Shown here: positions 1-5,269 of the stretch, piece by piece
Layout of the letters: every line of letters begins with the position of its first letter
Numbering within the stretch: position 1 is the stretch's first letter
Assembly: GCA_013336205.1 (NCBI GenBank)
Contig: JAAXUD010000246.1
Coordinates: forward strand, 1 to 5,269
DNA length: 5,269 nt
Reading direction: 5' to 3'
Source of the DNA: Lentimicrobium sp.
GTDB taxonomy: Bacteria; Bacteroidota; Bacteroidia; Bacteroidales; Lentimicrobiaceae
Translations under genes and position numbers: made by a program
Notes under the pieces: generated by a model
Seen by the model: only the letters and a program-made list of their open reading frames with translations
Told to the model about the DNA's origin: nothing
Databases searched by the model: none

Positions 1-71
1 TCTTTTTTATTCATTCCTAATATCAATAGTCCGTTAATTATAAGAATCACCCCGCCTCAGCGGGGCAAGCT

Positions 72-92
72 GCAATGACGCAATGACGCAAT
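72..92. repeat. Octamer tandem repeat, 2.6 copies of GCAATGAC
   Basis: The unit GCAATGAC occurs at 72-79 and 80-87, followed by a partial GCAAT at 88-92. It sits directly between the hairpin of repeat copy 1 and the palindrome at 91-110, so it is probably part of the same composite repeat rather than an independent element. No function is evident. Confidence 0.6.
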
Positions 93-110
93 CCAGATAG
101 CTATCGGGAT
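91..110. repeat. Near-perfect 20-nt palindrome
   Basis: The 20 bases are self-complementary around the central AGCT at 99-102, with nine of ten base pairs intact; the one mismatch is the A at 95 against the G at 106. The core GATAGCTATC is perfect. It could be a dispersed palindromic repeat unit or a protein-binding site. Its place within a run of other small repeats favours the former. There is no T-run after it to suggest a terminator. Confidence 0.55.
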
Positions 111-421
111 GATTATAATTGTATTATAAATTATTAGTTAGGTGTTCAATTCACTGAAAACAAGTCAGTTAATTTCAAGAATCACCTCGCTCAGCATGGC
201 AGGCTGGGAGGACGAAGTTGGTTGGTTATCTCTTTGTTGAAAATTACCCGTTCTGTTATTCAATACTCTGTAAATCAGTTGTTGAAAAAACATTAAAGGA
301 GTTTAAAATAATCAATTTGCCGGTAATTTTAAGAATCACGCCTGTCTGCTTGGGCATTCCAGGCCGACGGGTTATTCAGTATTTGATTTGCCTGAGGGTT
401 AAGAGGATTCTCAAATCCGGT

Positions 422-453
422 TTATTACCCCCGGCTTCAGCCGGGGGTAATAA
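422..453. repeat. Perfect 15-bp inverted repeat, outer hairpin of left arm
   Basis: Left half TTATTACCCCCGGCT at 422-436 and right half at 439-453 are exact reverse complements, separated by TC. As RNA or single-stranded DNA this would be a very stable hairpin. It is flanked by TAA-type bases rather than a T-run, so a simple terminator is less likely than a REP-type unit. It is the counterpart of the 603-628 palindrome in inverse orientation. Confidence 0.85.
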
Positions 454-602
454 GGCGCAAACAAACTCAGGGGCTTTAGCCCAAAAGACGGCGAAAGATT
501 AACCGTAGCCAGGCAAAAGTTAAAACCGGCAAGCCCGAAAATTGCCCAGGTTTGGCTTCTCCCGACTTTTCGGCTAAAGCCGGTTGGTGCGGGGCGCTGC
601 TT

Positions 603-628
603 TTACCCCGGGCTGAAGCCCGGGGTAA
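603..628. repeat. Perfect 12-bp inverted repeat, outer hairpin of right arm
   Basis: TTACCCCGGGCT at 603-614 and its exact complement at 617-628 are separated by GA. The core differs from the left-arm hairpin at one symmetric pair (GGGCT rather than CGGCT after the C run), so pairing is kept while the sequence differs. Such compensatory change hints that the hairpin structure is what is conserved, although with only two copies this is suggestive at best. Confidence 0.85.
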
Positions 629-1055
629 GGCAAACGGAAATATCGTACAATCATCAGAAATCTGAGGTCAACATACGGACTTCGGGTCAAACAACTCAAG
701 CAAAAGGAAATTGAACTTTAACTCACGACAAAACTGCCGGGATAACTTAAAATCTAAATTTTTAAGCATATGTCAAATCAACCGCATAGATTGCGGTGCT
801 CTGAACTACAGATAGAAGTAATCAATAACCGGACATTGCTGTTTTCCTTTTTCCGGCAAATCAAATAACGAATTGCCCTTTCTTTTAATTGGATTGATTC
901 TTTAAAGAAGTCTAACAATAGCCTAAATGAAGTCAGGAGGGTTTTTATGGTTTGCAGAGAAGTATTCATTTTAGAAAATGAATAACTTCAGAGATAAGAA
1001 AGGAATATCAATAAGCTGTATTTTTCTTTCACCCGTTAATTGAGCAAGGCTGAAA
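629..1055. other. Non-coding stretch downstream of the kinase gene; only minor inverted repeats
   Basis: I find no convincing gene here. The longest open frame (minus strand, 63 codons, 778-969) has no recognisable domain and begins inside an AT-rich hairpin. Minor symmetric elements are CTTAAAA/TTTTAAG at 746-766, CCGGA/TCCGG at 829-856 and the palindrome TTCTTTAAAGAA at 898-909. No clear intrinsic terminator for the kinase transcript is seen just past its stop codon. Confidence 0.5.
959..987. repeat. AT-rich hairpin, 14 pairs with one bulge, about 70 nt past the kinase stop codon
   Basis: TATTCATTTT at 963-972 and AAAATGAATA at 975-984 are perfect complements with a 2-nt loop (AG). The stem extends outward to GAAGT on the left and ACTTC on the right if one unpaired base is allowed. 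On the kinase-coding (minus) strand it lies downstream of the stop codon, so it may protect or trim the 3' end of that mRNA. Neither strand shows a T-run after it, so it is not a standard intrinsic terminator. Confidence 0.45.
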
Positions 1056-3254
1056 TTATCTGCCTGCACCATATCGTGTAATTAATCTGTCCAGCTTCTC
1101 TTTGTTCAGTGGTTTGGATATATAATCATCGCAGCCGGCATCAAGTGTTTGTTCCCTGTCGCCCACCATTGCATAAGCAGTCTGGGCAATGATGACAATG
1201 TCTTTATTGAAAAGCCTGATCTGCCGGGTGGCTTCCAAACCGTTTACTTCCGGCATTTTTATATCAAGAAGGATAATATTAATATCGGGATTTTCCTTAA
1301 CCAGGTCTATTGCTTCCTGCCCATTGACAGCCGTGAGTATATCTTTCGTGTATTTCTGGATTAGTTTTGTCATCAGAATCAGCGATACTTCATCATCATC
1401 GGTAATTAAAATCTTCAAATTGCTCATTTTAATATCAGTATTGCTGTTAACATTGTCAATTACAGGGTCTTTTGCTATTGACTCGGCCTTTATACAGGGG
1501 ATTTCAAAGAAAAACTGTGAACCTTTTCCTAATTCAGATTTAGCATGTATTTTACCTCCAAGCATAGCCACGTATGCTTTCGCAATTGATAAACCTAATC
1601 CTGCCCCTTCGTAATTGCTTGAAAAGGAAGGATCTACCTGTACAAACCGTCCAAAGATGGACTCCAGTTTGTCATCCGGAATGCCGATACCATTATCATT
1701 TACATAAAACTGAAGTAAATTTTCTTTTTTGGTACAGCCAAAATCAACACTTCCTTTTTGAGAGTATTTAATCGCATTCTTCACCAAATTCATTAACACG
1801 GCATAGACTTTCTCCTTATCAGTTAATATTAGTTTTTCTGTTTGCGGAAGGTGGTCATTAATTGTGATTGTTAGTCCCTTTGATTCTGCCTCCGGTTTAA
1901 AAAAGTTATAAATGAAGTTCATCAGTTCATTTACATCAACTTGTGTAGGATTAACAGTAATCAAACCTGATTCAATTCTGGAAATATCAATCAGATCATT
2001 GATAATATTCAACATGCGGTTTCCACTTGTCTGAATAATTTTCAGGTAATCCTGCATTTCGTCACCAGTAAGCTCAGGACTCTGAAGCAAATGAGCGAAC
2101 CCCAGAATACCATTCATCGGGGTGCGGATCTCATGGCTCATATTGGCAAGAAATGCTGATTTAAGTCTTTCACTTTCTTCTGCTTTTTCTTTAGCTACCA
2201 TTAATTCGGTATTCATCTGCCGGTATTTGTTGTTTTGTTCCCGGATGATTTTATTCTTTTGCAGCAGATTCAATTCATATTTTTTTCTGTCCGTAATATC
2301 AATACCCAACGCTGCTAAACTATGTACCTTACCTTCAATATTTTTTAAAAGAATAAGATTCCATGCGACAAATATTGATTCGCCGTTTTTTTTAATAATA
2401 TTGTTATCGTAATCCTCCCTGTTTGCATTCTGGTTAAAAATTTCATGAAACGCTTTCAGGGTTCTTTCCTGATCAATTTTTTCAATAAATATGCTGAAAT
2501 AGTTTTTATCAGTGATTTCGCTGTAGGAATAACCGGTGATATTCAGAAAATGTTGATTGCAAAATGTAATTTTGCCTTCATTATCAAGCAGCACAGTAAG
2601 TAGATTCGCACTCCGCAGGATTTCTGAAAACCTGCGTTCCGATTCAAGCAGGTGTTCTTTCGCCCGTTTATTTTGCCAGCTGTTGTATTGCCTGATCATC
2701 AGTGTTCCAAGTAGCACAGTTGCCGGAATATACACCAGCACCAGGGGTATAACAATTGCCTTCAGTGTGCTGATAAAAATCTTTTCGGGCAGAAGCAGGG
2801 TACTGGCGAGCATTAAAACATGGACCAGTATACCCATCACCATAAGTTCTTTAAGACTATTGGCATGCATCCAGTATGGTCTGAAATTTCGCCAGAGAAT
2901 TCCGATAGAACCAGACAATAAAATTACCATCATCCCCATCCAGACACCATCACCTCCTATATACCAGCGAAATGCAATGTCAATAGCCATGGCAATAATC
3001 GTTGGTATTGCCCCAAAGAATAATCCTGATATGCTGATCATTACAGACCGGGTGTCGAAAGTAATGCCGGGAATCAGGGTCCAGGGTGTAAGCATAAGCA
3101 CAACGCCAATAGCGCCGATAACAACACCGATGAGTACTTTATTGAATACACTCCAGTGATCCTCTCGCTTTATGTACAGGCTGTCGTACAACATACTGAA
3201 AGCCAGTAGTATAGCTGTATTTTGCAATAACCCAAGTAAAATAGATCCGGTCAT
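1056..3254 (-). CDS. Membrane-bound hybrid sensor histidine kinase (5TMR-LYT-like, PAS, HisKA, HATPase, receiver)
   Basis: Complete 732-residue protein. Residues 1-190 hold about six hydrophobic segments (roughly 5-27, 38-57, 69-97, 103-120, 136-156, 163-187); the stretch with FDTRSV, SGLFFG and a later IGGDG resembles the 5TM sensor of LytS-type kinases (5TM-5TMR_LYT). A PAS domain follows (about 205-325, ending GIDITDRKK), then a coiled linker, HisKA with SHEIRTP (phospho-acceptor His374), and HATPase with the N box around Asn493, G1 DNGIGIP (520-526) and G2 GAGLGLSI (550-557). The receiver (about 613-728) has DDD 619-621, phospho-acceptor Asp664, Thr692 and Lys714. All key residues are present, so both kinase and receiver should be active. 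There is no HPt or DNA-binding domain; phosphate probably goes to a separate partner. ATG 3254 is the only plausible start, since an in-frame TAA lies 12 nt upstream (3267-3269). The leader is A-rich without a Shine-Dalgarno. The ligand is unknown. It is divergent from the CheB-CheR gene. Confidence 0.95.
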   Translation of the reverse strand: MTGSILLGLLQNTAILLAFSMLYDSLYIKREDHWSVFNKVLIGVVIGAIGVVLMLTPWTLIPGITFDTRSVMISISGLFFGAIPTIIAMAIDIAFRWYIGGDGVWMGMMVILLSGSIGILWRNFRPYWMHANSLKELMVMGILVHVLMLASTLLLPEKIFISTLKAIVIPLVLVYIPATVLLGTLMIRQYNSWQNKRAKEHLLESERRFSEILRSANLLTVLLDNEGKITFCNQHFLNITGYSYSEITDKNYFSIFIEKIDQERTLKAFHEIFNQNANREDYDNNIIKKNGESIFVAWNLILLKNIEGKVHSLAALGIDITDRKKYELNLLQKNKIIREQNNKYRQMNTELMVAKEKAEESERLKSAFLANMSHEIRTPMNGILGFAHLLQSPELTGDEMQDYLKIIQTSGNRMLNIINDLIDISRIESGLITVNPTQVDVNELMNFIYNFFKPEAESKGLTITINDHLPQTEKLILTDKEKVYAVLMNLVKNAIKYSQKGSVDFGCTKKENLLQFYVNDNGIGIPDDKLESIFGRFVQVDPSFSSNYEGAGLGLSIAKAYVAMLGGKIHAKSELGKGSQFFFEIPCIKAESIAKDPVIDNVNSNTDIKMSNLKILITDDDEVSLILMTKLIQKYTKDILTAVNGQEAIDLVKENPDINIILLDIKMPEVNGLEATRQIRLFNKDIVIIAQTAYAMVGDREQTLDAGCDDYISKPLNKEKLDRLITRYGAGR

Positions 3255-3296
3255 TTTTTTATAATCTTAATCCCTGATCACCCTATGTCCCAATTG

Positions 3297-3304
3297 CAAA
3301 GATA
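3297..3304 (-). promoter_or_regulatory. Candidate Bacteroidota -7 promoter box for the kinase gene
   Basis: The minus strand reads TATCTTTG, an exact match to the TAnnTTTG -7 consensus used by the primary sigma factor in Bacteroidota. Transcription would start near 3290 and leave a leader of about 35 nt before ATG 3254. I cannot find a TTG-type -33 box at the usual spacing; the nearest TTGG is too far upstream (about 33 nt). The call therefore rests on the -7 box and its position alone. Confidence 0.35.
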
Positions 3305-3514
3305 ATCTTCGGCCTGAGAAAAAGGATTCAGGGGGCACCAATTTTTTTCATTATTTTGACTTTTGATTTGAGTTTTTGAAATAAGTTCAGATGCTTTAAA
3401 AATTAGTATTACTTCAGATTTTTACACTTTTCGTAGTTACATTTGAAATATAATTCGTGTCCGGCAAGTTCCGATAATCAAACTAAAGAAGCCTGGTATC
3501 TGATTTTTTCTAAC

Positions 3515-3585
3515 CCACCCAACCTTCCGTCACGCAGGCCGCCCGCCGGTTTACCCATCCTCGAAGGGCAGGCCGGCTCAGGGAA
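3515..3585. repeat. GC-rich island with imperfect palindromes, probably a dispersed repeat remnant
   Basis: A GC-rich patch interrupts strongly AT-rich intergenic DNA. It includes the inverted pair GCCGG (3545-3549) / CCGGC (3573-3577) around an inner CCTCGAAGG, and repeated CAGGCCG-like words. In composition it resembles the GC-rich patches at 50-70, 185-215 and 340-370, although I cannot align it convincingly with them. A dispersed intergenic repeat is the likeliest reading; a structured RNA leader or operator is possible. Confidence 0.35.
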
Positions 3586-3859
3586 ATATCAATGTACCGT
3601 CATGAAAAGTTTTAAAACAGGGAACGAATCTGTACAAAAACCGTAAATGTTGCAGAAACACTAAATGTCTGCTAATAACTTATGTATGTATTGAAATATA
3701 TTTCTTATATTTCGATGAATTTACTTTACACTTACCCGCAATAGGATTAAAATATTTATAGTCCTGTTTAACTGCCTTATTAACTAATAACCAGCTGATT
3801 ATATTTTCGGTTTTCGCGCTTTATCGTTTTGGTACTATAAAATAACTAAGAATTTCTAC

Positions 3860-3890
3860 ATCAACCGGTCTAAACTGGTGTGATATTTTT
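3860..3890 (+). terminator. Hairpin plus T-run in the leader of the CheB-CheR gene (terminator or attenuator candidate)
   Basis: ATCA-ACCGGT at 3860-3869 can pair with ACTGGT-G-TGAT at 3874-3884 around a CTAA loop: ten pairs including one G-U, with G3880 bulged. ATTTTT follows immediately at 3885-3890. This is the shape of a modest intrinsic terminator on the plus strand, yet no plus-strand gene lies upstream in the window; the next thing downstream, 32 nt later, is the CheB-CheR start codon. It may instead be an attenuating leader hairpin, or an operator-like inverted repeat acting at DNA level. Confidence 0.35.
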
Positions 3891-3922
3891 CCACCTGGCA
3901 ATGGACTTAAAAGAAAATTCTG

Positions 3923-5269
3923 ATGAAAAAGAAAATAAATCCCCAAAAAGATATTAAGGTTTCAGTTGAAACCGAAGGAAATACAGAGCCCATCCTGAAA
4001 AGTAATTTGTTCCCTATCGTGGGCATTGGCGCTTCTGCCGGCGGACTTGAGGCATTGGAACAATTTTTTACCAATCTGCCGGTAAATAGCGGAATGGCTT
4101 ATGTTGTTATTCAGCATCTCGATCCTAACTACAAAGGGATGATGCGTGAGCTGTTGCAGCGAAATACTGCAATGCCGGTTTATACTGCAACCGATCGCCT
4201 TAAAGTAAAGCCCGATTGTGTATATATTATTCCACCCAATAAAAGTATGTCGATTCTCAATGGTTCGTTGTATTTGTTCGACCCTTTGGAAACGCGCGGA
4301 CTCCGCTTGCCTGTTGATTTCTTCTTGCGTTCACTCGCCGATGATATTCAGGAACGTAGTGTAGGAGTTATTCTATCAGGAATGGGTTCTGATGGAAGTC
4401 TGGGGATCAGGTCGATAAAGGAAGCAGGTGGTATTGTGCTGGTGCAGCAACCCGCTACCGCAAAATATGAAAGTATGCCAAGGTGTGCTGTCGAATCGGT
4501 AGTGGCCGATTTTATTGCGCCCGCAAATGAGTTGGCAGCCAGATTGATATCTATTATAAAGCAGCCGCTGCACCTGATTGCCGACCAGAAAATTCAGAAG
4601 GATACCAGTTCACTCGAAAAAATTATTATTCTTTTAAGGCGTCAAACCGGCCATGATTTTTCACTGTATAAGAAAAATACCTTGTACCGGCGTATTGAAA
4701 GACGCATGGGGATTCATCAGATCAATAAGATAGCTTCCTATGTGCGCTATCTGCAGGAAAATCCGGTAGAACTGGATATACTCTTCAAAGAACTATTAAT
4801 CGGGGTGACGAGTTTCTTCCGCGATACCCTCGTATGGGATTACCTGAGAGATACTGTGATTTCATCTCTTTTTATCAGGAAGGACCCGGATAATATAATA
4901 CGTGCCTGGATTCCGGGATGTTCCACTGGTGAAGAGGCTTTTTCACTGGCTATTATTTTTAAAGAAGCCATTGAAAAGTTCAGCCCCAATAAAAACTTTT
5001 CACTCCAGATTTTTGCCACCGATCTTGATAGCAATGCCATTGAAAGAGCACGAAAGGGGGTTTTTTCTGCAAATATTATTGCCGATGTGTCTCAAATCCG
5101 GCTCAGCCGTTTTTTTATAAAAGCAGATGATCAATACCGCGTTAACGCGGAAATTCGTGAAATGGTTGTTTTCGCGCCACAAAACGTAATTAAAGATCCG
5201 CCTTTTACCAGGCTTGACCTTCTTTGCTGCCGGAATCTGATGATTTATATGGACACTGAGTTGCAAAAA
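3923..5269 (+). CDS. CheB-CheR fusion protein (methylesterase plus methyltransferase), 3' end outside the window
   Basis: The frame stays open for 449 codons to the window edge, so this is an N-terminal fragment. Residues about 30-215 form a CheB-type methylesterase with a complete catalytic triad: Ser38 in GIGASAGG, His65 in IQHLD and Asp157 in GMGSDGS. Residues about 230-285 match the helical CheR N-domain (RRIERRM at 256-262). From about 290 a CheR methyltransferase follows: TSFFRD 296-301, the SAM-binding GCSTGEEAFSLAI 332-344, ATDLD 365-369 and the NVIKDPPF...DLLCCRNLMIY block 421-442. The family deamidates or demethylates and methylates receptor glutamates. There is no N-terminal receiver, unlike stand-alone CheB. 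Relatives are often long, with PAS and histidine-kinase parts after CheR; whether this one has them is not visible. ATG 3923 is chosen because an in-frame TAA at 3908-3910 excludes earlier starts. The leader has no Shine-Dalgarno. Confidence 0.93.
   Translation, partial: MKKKINPQKDIKVSVETEGNTEPILKSNLFPIVGIGASAGGLEALEQFFTNLPVNSGMAYVVIQHLDPNYKGMMRELLQRNTAMPVYTATDRLKVKPDCVYIIPPNKSMSILNGSLYLFDPLETRGLRLPVDFFLRSLADDIQERSVGVILSGMGSDGSLGIRSIKEAGGIVLVQQPATAKYESMPRCAVESVVADFIAPANELAARLISIIKQPLHLIADQKIQKDTSSLEKIIILLRRQTGHDFSLYKKNTLYRRIERRMGIHQINKIASYVRYLQENPVELDILFKELLIGVTSFFRDTLVWDYLRDTVISSLFIRKDPDNIIRAWIPGCSTGEEAFSLAIIFKEAIEKFSPNKNFSLQIFATDLDSNAIERARKGVFSANIIADVSQIRLSRFFIKADDQYRVNAEIREMVVFAPQNVIKDPPFTRLDLLCCRNLMIYMDTELQK

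Larger units (their letters stand above)
33..360. repeat. Three diverged copies of an AAGAATCAC-centred intergenic repeat
   Basis: A short motif of the form G(T/G)TAATT followed by AAGAATCAC occurs three times in the same orientation, starting near 33, 168 and 322. Each copy is followed by a GC-rich stretch that contrasts with the AT-rich DNA around it. Copies 1 and 2 stay alignable past the core (CTCAGC, then GGCA, then GCTG), whereas copy 3 diverges after AAGAATCAC. Copy 1 carries a small perfect hairpin at 50-65 (CCCCGC, loop CTCA, GCGGGG); the equivalent stem in copy 2 is degraded. I see no reading frame conserved among them. They look like decayed members of a dispersed intergenic repeat family, but family membership is inferred, since other genomic copies cannot be seen here. 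Confidence 0.5.
422..628. repeat. REPIN-like composite element: two inverted arms, each with two GC-rich hairpins
   Basis: Four hairpins are arranged with mirror symmetry about position 526.5. The left arm has a perfect 15-bp inverted repeat at 422-453 (core CCCCCGGCT, spacer TC) and a 5-bp stem at 471-482 (GGGCT, spacer TT). The right arm has CGGCT with spacer AA at 571-582 and a perfect 12-bp inverted repeat at 603-628 (core CCCCGGGCT, spacer GA). Reading the right arm on the minus strand, spacers become TC then TT and the hairpin-to-hairpin distance is 39 nt in both arms. Conserved AAAAG(A/T)CGG follows the small hairpin in each, and weaker similarity runs inward to AACC (501-504 against 549-552). 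This organisation resembles REP doublets (REPINs) mobilised by RAYT (Y1-type) transposases. That link is inferred; no transposase is in the window. Confidence 0.65.
3255..3922. other. 668-nt divergent intergenic region between kinase and CheB-CheR genes
   Basis: Both flanking genes point away from this region, so it should contain promoters for both. It holds a -7-type box for the kinase at 3297-3304, a GC-rich island at about 3515-3585, a long AT-rich tract at 3640-3860, and a hairpin plus T-run at 3860-3890. No coding sequence is supported: the only open frame of note (3443-3646, plus) uses a TTG start and runs through the GC-rich island. No clear -33/-7 promoter pair was found for the CheB-CheR gene; partial -7 matches such as TATATTTC at 3706-3713 lack a suitably spaced TTG. 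Confidence 0.55.

Noticed and set aside
218..502. 94-codon plus-strand open frame
   Set aside because: It starts near GTG/TTG-rich sequence, runs through the third AAGAATCAC repeat and the left arm of the hairpin element, and its translation shows no domain or coherent composition; the frame is a by-product of the repeats.
422..628. CRISPR array or pair of rho-independent terminators
   Set aside because: The hairpins are only four, not regularly spaced direct repeats with variable spacers, and none is followed by a proper T-run; the mirror symmetry fits a REP-type element better.
778..969. 63-codon minus-strand open frame after the kinase gene
   Set aside because: It has no recognisable domain, its ATG lies inside the AT-rich hairpin at 959-987, and there is no supporting ribosome-binding or promoter signal.
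935..985. AGGAGG with 6-nt spacing before an ATG and a 12-codon plus-strand frame
   Set aside because: The Shine-Dalgarno match is perfect, but Bacteroidota-type genes rarely rely on it, the frame is only 12 codons and it ends inside the hairpin; chance is the simplest explanation.
1149..3159. Several plus-strand open frames of 65-200 codons
   Set aside because: All lie antisense to the kinase gene, whose domains and motifs are intact throughout; they are shadows of its codon pattern.
3443..3646. 67-codon plus-strand frame in the divergent intergenic region
   Set aside because: It needs a TTG start, crosses the GC-rich palindromic island, and the Pro/Gly/Arg-rich middle is what one expects from translating such an island.
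4376..5266. Minus-strand frames and a plus-strand frame at 4902-5120 inside the CheB-CheR gene
   Set aside because: The CheB-CheR frame carries unbroken catalytic motifs across the whole stretch, so the overlapping frames are shadows.

Overview
The window looks like chromosome of a Bacteroidota bacterium. This is inferred, not proven: A-rich leaders without a Shine-Dalgarno sequence precede both long genes, a -7 box of the Bacteroidota type (TAnnTTTG) lies just ahead of one of them, the intergenic DNA is AT-rich and dotted with GC-rich palindromes, and the proteins are a hybrid histidine kinase and a CheB-CheR fusion. No tRNA, rRNA, transposase or CRISPR array was found.

Layout. (1) Positions 1-1055 hold no convincing gene. 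The first 630 bases are a nest of small repeats: a near-perfect 20-nt palindrome, an octamer tandem, three diverged copies of a motif around AAGAATCAC, and a 207-nt composite element at 422-628 made of two inverted arms, each carrying two GC-rich hairpins at the same spacing. Positions 629-1055 hold only minor inverted repeats, the best being an AT-rich hairpin at 959-987. (2) Positions 1056-3254, minus strand, encode a complete 732-residue membrane hybrid histidine kinase (5TMR-LYT-like sensor, PAS, HisKA, HATPase, receiver). (3) Positions 3255-3922 form a 668-nt divergent intergenic region with a promoter candidate for the kinase, a GC-rich island, and a hairpin plus T-run just before the next gene. 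(4) From 3923 to the window edge, plus strand, is the first 449 residues of a CheB-CheR fusion protein whose C-terminal part lies outside the window.

How the genes may work together. The two genes are divergent and share one intergenic region, so they may be co-regulated and form one signalling module. The kinase would sense something at or in the membrane and pass phosphate from its histidine to its own C-terminal receiver; neither an HPt nor a DNA-binding output domain is present in it. The CheB-CheR protein has intact methylesterase and methyltransferase motifs but no N-terminal receiver, and no chemoreceptor, CheA or CheW is in the window, so classical chemotaxis is not supported here. 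The repeat cluster and the divergent kinase / CheB-CheR arrangement are the items most worth a second look; nothing here is clearly a new system.
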